Below, piece after piece: positions 32,972 to 45,659 of a DNA stretch of 64,000 nucleotides. The notes under the pieces are model-generated. The model was not told the origin of the DNA. It saw nothing but the letters and a program-made list of their open reading frames with translations, and made no database searches. This stretch comes from Microcyclospora pomicola (Eukaryota; Ascomycota; Dothideomycetes; Capnodiales). The stretch lies in assembly GCA_002786065.1 (NCBI GenBank), contig NHNY01000001.1, positions 2,046,001 through 2,110,000 of the forward strand, given 5' to 3'. Each line of letters begins with the position of its first letter. The first letter of the stretch is position 1. The position numbers and the translations under genes were made by a program.

Positions 32972-35900
32972 ATGCTCGAGGGCACCGCTGGTCGGGCCTC
33001 TGAGCTCAAGCAACAAGGCGTGTTGGAGGCAGCCGCCGATTCAAATAACAGCATCACTGCGGACCAGGCAGAAGATGCTGTGATGACTGAGGCCCGGCGG
33101 GCCGGTGCTCCTACCTTCCAGTTCGACCCCAATGCTACCCCAGCGCAGAAGGCCGCGCAGATGGCAGATGTGTGTTCAATTGCATCGTGGAAGGCGGAGT
33201 GCTTGGGCTAATCTGGCGTGTAGGCTTCCCGCGTCGAACAACCGCATCGACCGCACCCAGCTGCCGCATTGGTCACTGATCAAGATGATGGCGAGACTGC
33301 AGGCTACGACCTACCTCCTCCGAGCAAAGCAGGCGCGATCAGTGTGCAGCACGACGCAGCTGGTGAAGCGATCACAGAAGAAGACGCGGACGAATACGAG
33401 CAGGTTGGCTGGGCGCCACGTTTTGGCAATCCAAACGAGCACGAGAGTGAGGCCAATTTGCTGGAGCATCAGACCTGGCTGGAGGGTAAACTTGATGACA
33501 AGTTCTTCGGCGACTGGTACCACAACGTCGGCATCATCATTTTTGCGTGCCTGAGTTCGTGGACGGTTGCGACGCTCGGCGGTGGATTGGCCTGGATCTT
33601 TATCGTTATGGCGATCTGTGGCACCTACTACAGGACTTCCATTCGCCGAGTTCGACGCAATTTCCGCGACGACGTGCACCGCGAGTTGGCGAAGAGCAGG
33701 CTGGAGACAGATGTCGAATCGCTGGAGTGGATGAACGGGTTCATGTCGAAGTTTTGGCCAATCTACGCTCCGGTTCTGTGCAAAGCCATTATCAGCTCCG
33801 TGGATCAGGTCCTGAGTACCTCCACCCCAGCTTTCCTGGACAGCATGAGATTGAAGTCTTTCACCTTGGGAACCAAACCTCCAAGGATGGAGCACGTCAA
33901 ATCATACCCCACGGCGGCTGACGATATCATCGTTATGGACTGGAAGTTCAGCTTCAATCCGAATGATGTCGTAGATCTCACCAAACTCCAGAAGATCGAG
34001 CGAGTGAACCCAAAGGTCGTCCTAGAAGTGCGTGTGGGAAAGGCCATGATATCAAAAGGTCTCGACATCATTGTTGAGGACATGGCGTTTTCCGGGCTCA
34101 TGCGGGTCAAGATCAAGCTGCAGCTGGACTTCCCTTACGTTGACAAAGTCGAAATCTGTTTCCTCGAGCGCCCAACCATCGACTACGTCTGCAAGCCTAT
34201 CGGTGGTGATATGCTTGGGTTCGACATCAACTTCATTCCCGGACTCGAAGGCTTCATTCAAGAGCAAATCCACGCGACTCTCGGTCCGATGATGTACGAT
34301 CCGAACGTCTTCCCAGTCGAGATAGCCAAGATGCTCGCAGGCGATCCCGTTGATCAAGCTATCGGTGTCCTTCAGGTCACTTTCCACGGTGCACAAGGAT
34401 TGAAGAACCCCGACAAGTTCTCCGGATCACCTGATCCTTATGCTGCCGTCACCATCAACAATCGCGCCGTTCTTGGAAAGACCAAGACTGTGGAGCAAAA
34501 TGCTAATCCTCGATGGAACGATACGGTCAATGTCATCTTGACTAGTCTCAAGGAACCTCTAGCTATTCAAGTGTTCGACTACAACGAATTCCGCAAAGAC
34601 AAGGAGCTTGGAGTGTGTACCTTCAACCTCGAGCAACTTGAGCACGACTATGAGCACGAAAATCTGCAGCTGGAAGTCATCGCCAGCGGACGAGCTCGTG
34701 GGCTAGTCCAATGTGACATTCGCTTCTTCCCAGTTCTTGAGGGACGGAAACTGGAGGGCGGTATTGTTGAACCACCTCCTGAAAGCATGACCGGCATCGC
34801 CAAGTTCACAGTCGAACAAGCCAAGGAACTTGATGGGTCCAAATCTATGATCGGTGCACTCAATCCTTATGCTGTGCTGCTCCTCAATAACAAGGAGGTG
34901 CAAGTCTCGCAAAAGCTCAAGCGCACCAACAACCCCGTCTTCCCGGAAGGCACGAAAGAGCTGTTGATCACCGATCGCAAGTCCGCCAAGCTTGGTCTCG
35001 TCATCAAAGACGACCGAGGACTTGCTACTGACCCAATACTCGGCACCTACCAGATCAAGCTCGATGACATGCTCGATTTGACTAGCAAAGGCCAAGAGTG
35101 GTACAATTTGGCTGGCGCCAAGACTGGCCGTGCAAAGATGATGCTGCAATGGAAACCAGTCGCACTCAGAGGCGCTCTAGGTGGCAGTGGCGGTTATGTA
35201 GAACCTATCGGTGTGATGCGCTTCCACTTCAAAACCGGCAGGGACCTGAAGAATCTCGACACAGTCGGCAAGTCGGACCCATATGCCCGGGTCCTGCTTT
35301 CTGGCATACAGAAAGGTCGCACTGTGACATGGAAGAACAACTTGAACCCTGATTGGGATGAGATTTTCTACGTCCCGGTCCACTCCACCCGTGAGAGACT
35401 GACCGTGGAGGTCATGGATGAGGAAAACACGCAACAAGACAGAACGATGGGCCAGCTTGAGATCTCTGCAGCGGAATACATCACGGAAGTCGACGGACAG
35501 TACCAGGCTCATGACAGCAAGAACCAAAATATCTCGGCGCAGGTCCGGATCGGTAACAATCCCCCCAAGGGAACCATCAACTTCTCAGTTGCGTTCTACC
35601 CGTGCCTCCACGTGTTCAATCCTGAGGACGAAGAGCTTGAAGCGCAGAAAGCGCGCCAGAGCATAGACAGCCCTGTCCGCCGCAGCATCGAGTCTTCTGC
35701 GTCGGCTAGCAAGGTGACATCTACGCCAAGAGCCCACCGCAGCAACACTGCCGGTACCATTAGTAGCATTCGAACAACCGCCAGTGCGGCAGAAGCGAAG
35801 GATATGCGCAGAGCTCTCGCCAATGGTGAAGCAGAGCAAACCGAGACGAATGACGTGGTGCACGTTGAGATCCCGAAGGTCAAAATCGGTCCGGAGGATC

Positions 35901-37574
35901 TGCATAAATATGGTATGTCGATGCATTCTCCATGATTGAGACAGACAAATTGCTGACTGCCTATGAACAGAGTCTGGACTTATAGTCTTCAAGATCATCG
36001 ATGGTCAACTCGCACATCCAAACACCCATCTCGAATTCCTGATGGACGACATGCTCTTCCCAGCGTATTCCAGCGCAAAGACCAAAAGCACGCAATACAC
36101 ATTCGGCGAGACCGGCGATGCCATGGTGCGCGAGCTCGAGCTCTCACGCATTACCTTGCGTCTCGTATCTAAAGTAGCCAGGAAAGGGTCCGAGGACGAG
36201 GACGCGATCAAGGCGAAGATCACCGGTAACACTATGGACATCTTGAAGCGATGCCTCTACACTCCTACACAGATCTCTCTGAAAGACGATCAAGGCCGCG
36301 AGAGCAAGATCACGGTTTCCTGTCGCTTCCTCCCGGTGCAGATGCAGCTCGATCCTAGCGAAAGCTTCAACAACTCCGGTAACCTCCGAGTGGAGGTACT
36401 CGATGCTGCGGACTTACCAGCTGCAGATAGAAATGGGTACTCTGACCCTTACTGCCGCTTCAAATTGGATGGTAAGGAGGTGTACAAGACCAAGATCCAG
36501 AAGAAGACGCTTCATCCGGCATGGAACGAGTTCTTCGAAGTGCAAGTCCGAAGCAGAACCGCCGCCAAGTTCGACGTCAATGTGTATGATTGGGATTTCG
36601 GTGACAAAGCTGATCACCTTGGTGATGCAGCGATACCACTGGACGTGCTCGAACCATTTGTGGCTCAAGAGGTCACACTTGGCTTGGACGGAAAGAGTGG
36701 TGCCGTGAGACTGAGGATGCTCTTTAAGCCAGACTTCGTCATTCGTTCTCGACAAGGATCGTCCACTTTCTCGGGCACCTTCAACACTCCAGGAAAAGTC
36801 ATCGGTGCTCCCGTGAAGGGTGTTGGCAAAGGTGTGACGCTAGTCGGTGGAGGAGTGGCCAAAGGTGCAAGCTTCCTGGGTCGTGGCTTCAAGAGACGTA
36901 CTGTCAACGGCACGGGTGAAGATTCTACCAATGGCAGTATTCTGGATACGCGCGAGACGAGCTTGGATGCCCCACCTGGTTCATCAGGAGGTATTCCTGC
37001 CATTGCAGTGTCTGATGGACATGCACCCCAAGCTTCCATCGACAGCAGCAAGGATCTGCCTGCTACGCCACATAAGCGTGTCCAGAGCTTAGGTGCAGTA
37101 TCGCAGAGCCCTGCGGTTTCTGGGGACTTTGGCACCGCCACCATCACCGTACTTGCTGCCACTGGCTTCCCTGGTGAGCCAAAATTGGAGGTGCACGTCT
37201 TGCACGATTCTCCGAAGGGGTCGAAAGAGGTCATCAAGACCGACCACCGCAAGCCTAAAGAGGGTGAATGGCGGTTCGAAGATGAGACGAAGAAAGTGCA
37301 ATGTAGCGCCGAGCACCAGTTCCGTATCATCGTCAAGGACCACAAGACCTTCGGCAGTGGCGACACTCTCGGTGAGGGAACCTTCTACATCAACGACCAA
37401 GCCGGCGGCGGACAGCAAGAAGTCATCGCCGCCCCGGGTATCGTGATCCTCCACACCAGCTTCCAGCCGGCCGAGGCCGCGAGCATGCTCGGCAGCGAAT
37501 CGCCCGCCAGCAAGAAAGGCGGGCTCTCACGCTTCACCAGCCGCCGAGAACGCAGCGTGACCCCTTCCGGATAG
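32972..37574 (+). CDS. tricalbin (SMP and multiple C2 domains)
   Basis: ER-plasma membrane tether and lipid-transfer protein of the tricalbin/extended-synaptotagmin family. Exons 32972-33169, 33224-35912 and 35971-37574 (introns 54 and 58 bp) give 1,496 residues. In order: an acidic cytosolic N-terminus, a hydrophobic hairpin (IIIFACLSSWTVATLGGG and IFIVMAICGTYY), and the SMP lipid-binding domain from about residue 215 (ESLEWMNGFMSKFWPIY). C2 domains follow near GVLQVTFHGAQGL, GIAKFTVEQAKEL, GVMRFHFKTGRDL and GNLRVEVLDAADL, with a fifth, diverged one near TATITVLAATGF. SGSPDPY, VGKSDPY and NGYSDPY are Ca-binding loop motifs; the second C2 has GALNPY instead and probably does not bind calcium. 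Start chosen at MLEGTAGRAS, the first ATG in frame. The reading frame continues beyond the TAG, see the next entry. Confidence 0.93.
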
Positions 37575-37853
37575 AAACCGTCGAACGAGTCTCTCCACCG
37601 ATCGTCGAGGGAGATGCTGCGCCACCACAGCCACAGACTCGCGCATGTGTCGAAGGAGAAGCTCAGGGACGTGCATGACAAAGCGTACGCCATGGGCCGC
37701 GAGGCATTCCGCAGCAGCGTCGACACGCTGCAGAGAGACTCGACCAACGCACCCAGTCTTACTTCGCGTGATGATCGGCTGTCGCGCGCGGACTCTTTCG
37801 AGACTGATTTGGTGCTTAAACCAAACGTCATGGACGAGATTTCGAAGCCTTGA
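37575..37853 (+). other. in-frame coding-like extension of tricalbin after a UAG
   Basis: Directly after the TAG at 37572-37574 the same frame stays open for 92 codons to a TGA at 37851-37853. Codon use is like the gene itself (third positions mostly G or C), and the peptide reads on naturally from the Ser/Arg-rich tail (KPSNESLHRSSREML, then VSKEKLRDVHDKAYAMG). No intron of workable size could remove only the stop: the nearest GT-AG pair is about 18 bp. Options are a recent nonsense change in a longer tail, a base-call error, or programmed readthrough. TAG-AAA is not one of the strong readthrough contexts I know. Confidence 0.55.
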
Positions 37854-38492
37854 AGTCAGTCCCTGCGCTCCATTCATCGGGGGACTGCAAGCATCGTGCC
37901 ACCATCACAGCCCTGCTCGACACTATGTCTCTGCTTGAGTCTTTTCCCTCTGCACAGTGCACTCCCCCCACACATAATCGTCCTTGCTCGTCCGTCCTAC
38001 TTTAGTTTTATTGCTTTCAATGCGCCATACCCCCTAGAACGTAGGTGCGGGCTGAAAGCGTTCCTGCTGTATATAGCGTTGAGGTGCGAAAAGTGTGCAC
38101 TTTATTAGACTTGATATTCATTTATTCCCCCTCGTCCCTCACTACTTTGCTTTACTTCACGTGACACCGTTTATTTCCCTTCTCTGCGGCCAGGCGCTTT
38201 GTCATTCTGTCTTGGAGACGCGTACATTGTATAGATCGCGGACTATGGAGACAGAAGGTCATGATGACAAGATTGATGCGTGGAGGAGCAGGAGTGAGAT
38301 GGGAGATTGTTTGTATTGTCATTGCTTGGGTATATCGGCTGGTGGCTGAGATATCATGGGCTAATCATGAGGCTAAAAGCTGGAGTAGAGGGGAGAGAAA
38401 CAGTCCTGCAAAGATGAAATTCGCGTTGCATGTATCACACCTCTTGGATACCAATCATGGTGTATAAGCCCTGCTTACGTTCCCTGCTACGC
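37854..38492. other. intergenic between convergent genes, 639 bp
   Basis: 3' ends of tricalbin and the methyltransferase gene converge here. T/C-rich stretches near 37930-38190 probably belong to 3' untranslated sequence. Nothing else recognised. Confidence 0.5.
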
Positions 38493-39528
38493 TTACATGG
38501 GCTTCTTGGCCACACGGACCATGCTGTCGGAGCGTCAGTATCCATCGCCGCAGTGATGTTGGTTCGCGCAGAGACAACTTACTGCTTCAAGTGGTAGCCA
38601 CGAGCGGCGCTGTTCTCCGCCAGATCCTTGGACGCCTCGGCGGCCAGCTCGCGCTGCTCCGGGCTCGACAGGACGTGGTCGGCAATGTTGGAGATCATGA
38701 ACTGCACGTCGCTCGCCAGTTGCTTCCAGACCTGCGCGGGGGTGGCCGGGTCGTACTTCGCACCGGGCACCGGATCGAAGTACATGTTCAGCGGCCGGTC
38801 GTGCGTGACCTCGAAGCCGCACTTCTGGAGCAGCTCGACGTGGTGCGAAGGGCCGTCCGGGTCCACGCCGCGGGCCGCGCAGTGTTTGCGCACTTCGCCC
38901 ATCCAGCGGATGAGCGCGGACGTCTCGGCGGTGGAGCCGTCGTCCGCGGCGAGCACGGCGACAGCCTCGTAGGACTCGTAGGTCCCGCCGGGGATGAGGT
39001 GCTCATGGACCCGGCCGAGAAGTTGTGGCCAGTCCTTCAGGGATAAGATGAGCAGACGAGAGAAGATGAAGGCGAACTTCTTGCCTTCGGCGAACGTCCA
39101 GGCTTCCTCGACGTTGGCTTGCAGGAAGCGGCAGTTGTTGGGGTGGGTGCGCTCGTCGCTTGCTGGGACCTTCATGTCGACACCCGTGACTTCGGCATCT
39201 GGATGAAGGGCGGCAAACTCGCAGGCCCAGACTCCTGTACCGCAGCCGATGTCCAGCACGGGGCTCACATTGGCTGGTAGTGGTGCTATCTGAATGCCCC
39301 CGAGAAGGAGCTTCAGCGATTCGTGTTGCTCATCTGTGCCAAGTTGAAGTCAGAGGGGTTTGTTGACGAGGTTATTGCTTTCGCAACGCCATCTTGCCTA
39401 GTCGTTGTGTCTCTGCAGCATGCTGAGGCAATGGTTGTCAGCTCTGGCAGGGCAAGTACCATGATGAGCAGGATATGTACTTCGCCAGTAGCCCGCGGCA
39501 AGGGGTAAGCATCCTCTTGAGTCGACAT
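38493..39528 (-). CDS. LaeA-like SAM-dependent methyltransferase with a 13-nt microexon
   Basis: Class I AdoMet methyltransferase of the large fungal LaeA-like/TAM-domain group; the substrate is unknown. Best model: exons 39528-39481, 39410-39398, 39333-38583 and 38523-38493, total 843 bp, 280 residues. Seen: YPLPRATGE at the start, QRLDEQHESLKLLLGGI formed across the microexon, motif I VLDIGCGTGVWACEFA, VTGVDM (acidic end of strand 2), and the short last exon HMVRVAKKPM, the usual family ending. The second intron uses a GC donor (CTAG then GCAAGA) and ends CACAG; introns 1 and 2 each have a CTGAC branch site. A simpler single intron 39480-39329 is also in frame but loses the conserved TQRLDE block. 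No polyketide or NRPS genes lie nearby. Confidence 0.8.
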
Positions 39529-41672
39529 CGTGATGTACCGTGATGTGTACAAGTGCGGCAAGTCGGGATGGCGTCCAGGATGTATTGATTATTGGTACAG
39601 ACAATTGCCAATTCTGTTCAGTTTGATCCTGCTCGCAGACAGGAAACGTTTATGCTCCCTGGGTACTGCAGGTTATACAGGGCCAGCTCGCAGTGACGTG
39701 GACATGTATGCACTGTCCAGTGGGGGATCTTGTTGGCATGATGGCGGGGCATTGACGCATAAGAGTGGGACTTGCAATGGCAGCAACGAGACGATGTTGA
39801 TATCATGCAGTCGTTCTCACTGTCGTCTTTGGTCCCACGAAACTATTGCAAGAATCGTAATCGAATAATGCATAGCGATCTGTTCACCACAAAGCTTACA
39901 AAGATATGGTCGTCCATTAAATCTGGCTTGCTGACCGGTGTTGGGTAGTTTTATTGACGGCTCATCAGATTGACCAGCGTGTTAACATCTGGCTACAGAT
40001 GTCGAGTTCTGGACCTGCATGCTCAGCAAGCCGAGCGCGGTAGTTAGCTGACCCCGATTGGACGGCCTGGATACCCTGCAGCAATATTCAACAAGCCCTT
40101 GGCGGGGTGTTCATGCTCGTGCTGTATCTCCCAGAATGGACGAAGGATCGTCACAGAGGGGTTGAGCTCCTAGCAGTTTCGGCCTGAAAGAGTATGAGTT
40201 TCATACGACTCAAGAACAATAGTGAGACATTGTCTGCAAGGAAGATGAACATTCTCAAAACAGCAAGTCAAGCCCACTAAGAACTTACAGATGGAAGCAC
40301 ATGCTATGAGGACCAAGTGTTAATGGGAGCTCCAGCAATGATGGCTTTCGAACAGGACTAATCCCGAGCTGCTCATTCCATCGAAGAGGCCCACTCCATA
40401 CATACTGTTTGCATCTGTGCATCCAAGTATGTACATTTCATGGATTGGCAGGAAATAATTCGGTCATCTGGCGGAAGTCCAGTTTTCCGAGCGAGTTCGA
40501 AGTCACGCTTCAGAACATTAAATCCGGTACAGTCGCGTTGCATACGACTGACTCCTCCTAATCGGGCATTGTGTATCGCCCTTGGGCTTGCTGTACCAGC
40601 ATGAAGATGGTCTCCAACATTTGGGACGCCTGCGCCACGATAAAGGGTTCTCTTTGGAGACTCGCTAACACATCAGAAGCATCTTGCTGTTGCCGAGTCT
40701 TAGCATTCGCTAGTCACTTCGAACGTTGCCGTTTTAGATATGTGCGTGCTCTGTCGCCATAAGCAGAAGACTGTGTTCCTGCTACTGGCTGCTCAGATCA
40801 TCCTATGCACAATGAGGGAGCACAATGCGGCACCGTGTCGAGTAGACTTTGCAGATCTGGCTCCGACAACGCTGTCATCCTGATGGTCGGTACGCAGCGA
40901 GTCTCAGTGCCGTTCGGCATAACAAGTCCATTATCGTTGAGTAGAAGAAAGTCTCTGGTGTGACAGCTCGAACATGCAAAGCTTTCCGGCACGGCCCGAC
41001 GGCAAGAAATCAATGCTTTGCGCTGCAGCCGGCGCCCTCAGGGACTACATCCCGATCAATTCACGGTCCAATCGTACGTGAGGTTGCTCTGTTCTTCAAT
41101 GCCCAAGCCCATCTCGACGGATCACGGCAGCGCCTTGGTGTCGGGGGTCTCAGGATCCCAAGTCGCTTCAAAAGTTACCAGAACGTCAACATGACCATGC
41201 GACCTGATCGAGACTTCACACTGGAGCTGAATCCTGGCCTTCCCTGACGCTAAAGCAGCCGGACAGTTGTCTAGCAGATCCGGAAGCGATCCCCTTGATC
41301 TTGTGAAGTGTGGACAGGGACTAAACACCACTATGAACCTTGTTTGTGGCTATACGAGCACTACCCAAACTATGCAGCGGACGACCGTTGGGCTTCGCCG
41401 GAGAAGACCAATTCCACCACACCATTACAGCCATCGGATCGTCGCTGGTGTGATGCTTCCCCATGAGCTATCTGCCAAGGCGCGCTCTCCCCACATCCGA
41501 GGACGCGGACATCGATCCCAACGACTCGGTAACGGTCGACAGCAGCGTCAGCTACGCGGTCATGTTAAAGTCTTGACTACGCCTCTTTCCTCGCGACTGA
41601 TTCGTTTTCTCGACCGCAGTGCACTGCTGGCTTTCTTCACCTCGTCCGGACCGCGCGTTTCTGTCCGCCGCA
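39529..41672. other. gene-poor stretch, 2.1 kb
   Basis: Between the methyltransferase start (minus) and the rhodopsin-type gene (plus). Several open stretches under 100 codons occur on both strands (for example 40960-41247 plus and 40558-40710 minus) but none shows a known motif. It may hold degraded gene fragments. No transposon ends, tandem arrays or RNA genes are seen. Confidence 0.5.
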
Positions 41673-43245
41673 ATGACCCAGCATACGAATATCATCGGCT
41701 TGACGCTGGAGGATGTATCTCACTGGCCAAGACCTAACTACGACAACCCTCCGGTACACAGCTGGATGCCCATCTATGCCAGTATCTTCTATGCTGTGGG
41801 CACACTCATGGCTGCCACGCGAGTATGGTTACGTGCAACGAAACAAGCTGGTGGGCTGTGGTGGGATGATGTATGTGCCCACCTGCCAAGGCAAACCTAC
41901 GGGGTTGGAGCTGACTTCTGCTTTCAGGCGATGATGTTCCTTGCTTGGATTGGATCGACCATGTTTATGATCGTCATGATACTGGCCACCGAAGTCTATC
42001 AGGTAGACCGTACGACCACCTCGTCCTGCACGCCTGCTTCTATGCGCGATGCTGACCTGTATTTTGTGCCATGTAGGAGCCGTCTGGAACGTCCATTACA
42101 ACCGGTATGAGGGCATCGCGAAAATGGTGTTCCTGCTGGAGATGGCATTCCTCTGGACCCAGGCGTGCATCAAAATCTCCATTCTTCTCCTCTACCACAG
42201 GCTGGTAGACGGCAGATTCAGCAGATCCTTCGTGATTGCCATCTACCTCGGCATATTCGTCATAGCTGGCTACAGTTTCGCCTACATTATTGTACGTTCG
42301 CTGGAAAGCTATGCCGCCTCCATTCGAGAACCCAGCTGACATGCCTCGTTCCGCGAATCAGGTTATTGTATTCGCCTGCTCACCAAGCTATGCATGGTGG
42401 AAAGCATTCAACTTCGCCTACGAGGCAACTGCCGACTACTCTTGTACGAACACTGCCACAACTTGGCTCAACGTGAGCTGTGGCGTATTCGCTGGTGGCA
42501 CTGATCTTTATGTGATCTTTTTACCGTGGTTCATGAGCACATCTCTGGGCCTACCCAAAAAGCAACTCTTCATCCTCAACTTTATCTTTTCTCTCGGGAT
42601 CCTGGCGACATTAGCGAGTGGCTTCCGCACATATTATCTCTACGGTTCGTTGATCACGGCTTTTCGGAAGCATGGTATCTGACAGTCCTACAGAAGTTGG
42701 ACATGCGCTCGACATCACGGGCAACCTCTTCAAGGTCTTCGTCTGGGCATATCTAGAATTGCAGCTAGGTGAGACAGTCCGCTCCCGCCGAGCAAACCCT
42801 TTCGAGCTTATGCTGACTGGTCCAAGGGATCATTTGCGCCAACGCCCCAGCGTTCCGTGTCTTCTTCCGCAAATACATCGTGCCTTCGGTGAATCGCGCG
42901 TCTTTCCTATCTTCGCACGGGAAAAGTCAGTCGTCAACCACCCACGCAATTGAGGAGATGGCTCTGCGACGAACGTCGAGCAACGCTAGCACCTCGAAGC
43001 AGCCACAGTCCGCGGAGTTTGGAGATGACATCAATCCGCATCTCACTGTCACGAAAACCGGACGAGTCGTGATGACCCCCATGGACGATGTCGCCAGCTC
43101 GCCCGCACACGACGACGACGAGCGCATCGACCATGTGGTGCGGACGCCTATGGACTACGAGGCGTATAACATGAGGACCATCGAGATGTCGCGGCAGATG
43201 GTATCAGCCCGTCAATCCGGGCGAATCCAGTCAATCGGCGGGTGA
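41673..43245 (+). CDS. fungal rhodopsin-domain integral membrane protein
   Basis: Seven-helix membrane protein of the Pezizomycotina rhodopsin-like/PTH11-related family (not a retinal protein); many members are receptors or unknown. Exons 41673-41870, 41928-42009, 42077-42291, 42362-42644, 42694-42768 and 42827-43245 sum to 1,272 bp, 423 residues, with all junctions in frame. Visible helices include MPIYASIFYAVGTLMAATRVW, MMFLAWIGSTMFMIVMIL, MVFLLEMAFLWTQACIKISILLL (with the family FWxQAxxKxSIL-like motif), FVIAIYLGIFVIAGYSFAYII and LFILNFIFSLGILATLASG. NVSCGVFAGGTDLYVIFLPW fits the conserved NxxxDxxxxxLP region. The C-terminal tail is polar and phospho-site rich (VVMTPMDD, VVRTPMDY). Exon 4's donor (GTTCGT) and exon 6's acceptor (CCAAG) are weak, so small boundary shifts are possible. 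Confidence 0.85.
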
Positions 43246-45659
43246 ACTGTGTCACAGCTGCCTGAGAGCGATATTCGCATAGCACATCGCTGATGGAAAG
43301 CACCCTATCTGAGCGTCGCAATGGACGTTCCTTACTGGACATCAACCCCAGGGTTCTCAATTGTCTGGAATCCAGCCGCAAAGGCGCATCCGGCCGGTCG
43401 CTAGGGTACCGCGCAACGCAAGGCTCATCGCTTGCGCGGCGGCCACCAGGTTATCATGGTCGCCTACTCTCGTCCGGACGCCCATCAGATGCTGCTCCTC
43501 CGGATCCGCCGAGTGGCGTCTTCAGGCGTCTCGTCGAAGATCGGCCAGACCTTGCGACTGCATGTCCATCTGGGGACCCCACATCGCGTGTGTCTGGCAC
43601 AAACGAGTTGAGCTTGACGATTTCGTCACAGTCATTTCGATGGCCCAACGATCCCGGACGCGACCCCCTCCCCCCCAGCTAGCCTTGACGCGCTAGCTGA
43701 GGTCCGCGTGGAACTTTGCCGATCACACCCGCTTGGCATTAGCGCGAGCCCGAGGCTGCCCGGGCGCACGGGAGTCACGGCATCCCTGTCTAGAAGCCCT
43801 CGCCAGGACATCTACCCACCCAATCGGCCTACACATAACAGACTCCCTGTCGTCGACCAAATTTTCTTCGCTCGTGGAAACCACGCAGCCGAACTCCGCC
43901 CGAACGACTTGGCATTGGCCTGATTGTTGTCTCGGCAATACAGAAGTACACATGTACTCTTTCCCTTTGTGATGCGACGTGAGGATCGCATATGCAACTG
44001 CGGTGATGACGGCGAGCTCATCGCCTTCTACCTCATCTACACAGATAGACGTCGAAAGGACATCGACGTCCACTCACATACCATTCTATAGAAACCCTAC
44101 AATGTCCATTCCTACCCCTGTATCGTCTTGGAATAGCCATGGCAGAATTGCGCAGTCCTTGGCATCCGGTGGCTAAAGTGTTCGAAATGAGTGTCGAGAT
44201 CAGTCCAAGAGTTTGTGATGATGTCGCCTCGAGACCATGCTCTGACACTAGACCTGCCTCCAGACTCTTGCGGGGAAATCCTCCTGCCTAAGCAGGGCTG
44301 ACATGGACCAAGCGATCCTTCGTCTGTACGTCGAAGAAATAATGATTGACAGCTCGTGTGCCTGGGCGTACTGAAGTCTTCTCCCAATTTAAACATGTAC
44401 TCTACGGTACATCTGTACCCCGTCACATCCGTGCAGTACGAAGGTACATGTCAAAGAGGAGCTGAGACAGGGGCAGAGACAGGCGGGCGAGTGAGATTTC
44501 TTTCTTTCTTTTGCGTTCGTGCCAATGCTTCAGGTATGTATCACAGTATGTACCTTGTCTAGCGGAGAGGATGTCACCCATCGTAAGCGACGTGAACATC
44601 ATTGCAGTTCTGCAGTTTCTCGATTGAGTCGGCGTATGTCGCTTCCGGGACGCGGAGGATCCGGCCAGCCAGCCTGCCAGCCTTCCGATTTCGTGTCTAG
44701 AGACTGAAGCGATTGGGAGGAGTTCAATAGCTGCTTCTGTCGTCTTGTGTCAGATGTGTGCCATATGCTGGGGTGGCTGCATATGCACACATGTTCCTCC
44801 CCCGGTGACGGTGCATGAGCTGGGGATGTGCACGAGCTGCATCGTCCGCTTCGACGTTTCAAGGTTCAAGGGTGAGGGATAGCAAGGATCGTCTGTGGAG
44901 AACACGAAGATGACCTGGGAGTGATGACCCACCTGCGAAAGCGTATACATGAGCAGCTGTAGCGTGATGGATGCACCTCATCACTCTTGCCGCGGACCGA
45001 TCATCTTACGTCTGTATTTGCAGACCTCGAAATTCTGAGACATTTTTAAGATCTCATCACTTACAGTCGTTGGGGAGCGTGTGAGGATGTCATGCCATGA
45101 CGGCACTTCGTTCTGGAATATGACTGACAAGACCAGACGGCGGTGCTGCCTCAAGTGCAACGTGATGAGACTGCGTCTAATGTGTTCGCTGCATTTGACA
45201 GAGAGCACACAGGTTTCGTCTCAACGATGGCGACAGATATCTTCTTTTGCAACGACAGATGAATTCCTATAGAACCCGATGTAGGCATAGATGTGCTGCT
45301 ACAACAGTAGCTCCTTCACAATGCCATCCAGATCTTTGGTCTTTTACCAGGTCATGGATGCGTTGGTGACCGTAGCACCTTTCGAGGAGAATTGACGTCT
45401 GGACATATCAGACGAACTACAATCCCACAACCTGGCCAAGTGATTATGGTCCTTCAGGCTACAACTTCAAGCCAGTATATAAGGCGTATGAGTCAATATT
45501 CTGCGTATGTGAATGTTCGATCGGGAGTTCGACATCCTGTGGTAAGTTCAGATATCGGCCTGGAAAGCGTGTGCTTCCATTTGTCAATATTGGCAATAAC
45601 AAAGTGGTTCGTCTCCTGATGAAGTTGGCTACGCTGGAACAGACGCCCTTCGCAAGGCT
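43246..45659. other. gene-poor stretch, 2.4 kb
   Basis: No recognised gene. Contains GC-rich open frames at 43293-43682 (plus) and 43723-44073 (minus) without known motifs, and an open frame at 45376-45663 (plus) discussed under findings. No terminal repeats, poly-A tails or transposase-like motifs are visible. Confidence 0.5.

Noticed and set aside
40558-40710. Minus-strand 50-codon stretch that reads like a protein end (LQREPFIVAQASQMLETIF)
   Set aside because: Possibly the end of a transcription-factor-like gene, but I could not find upstream exons or a start that join in frame.
38493-43245. Secondary-metabolite gene cluster around the LaeA-like methyltransferase
   Set aside because: No polyketide synthase, NRPS, terpene cyclase, P450 or cluster transcription factor is present nearby.
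43293-43682. Plus-strand open frame of 129 codons
   Set aside because: GC-rich, low-complexity Ser/Pro/Arg composition, no motif, and equally open antisense frames; likely chance.
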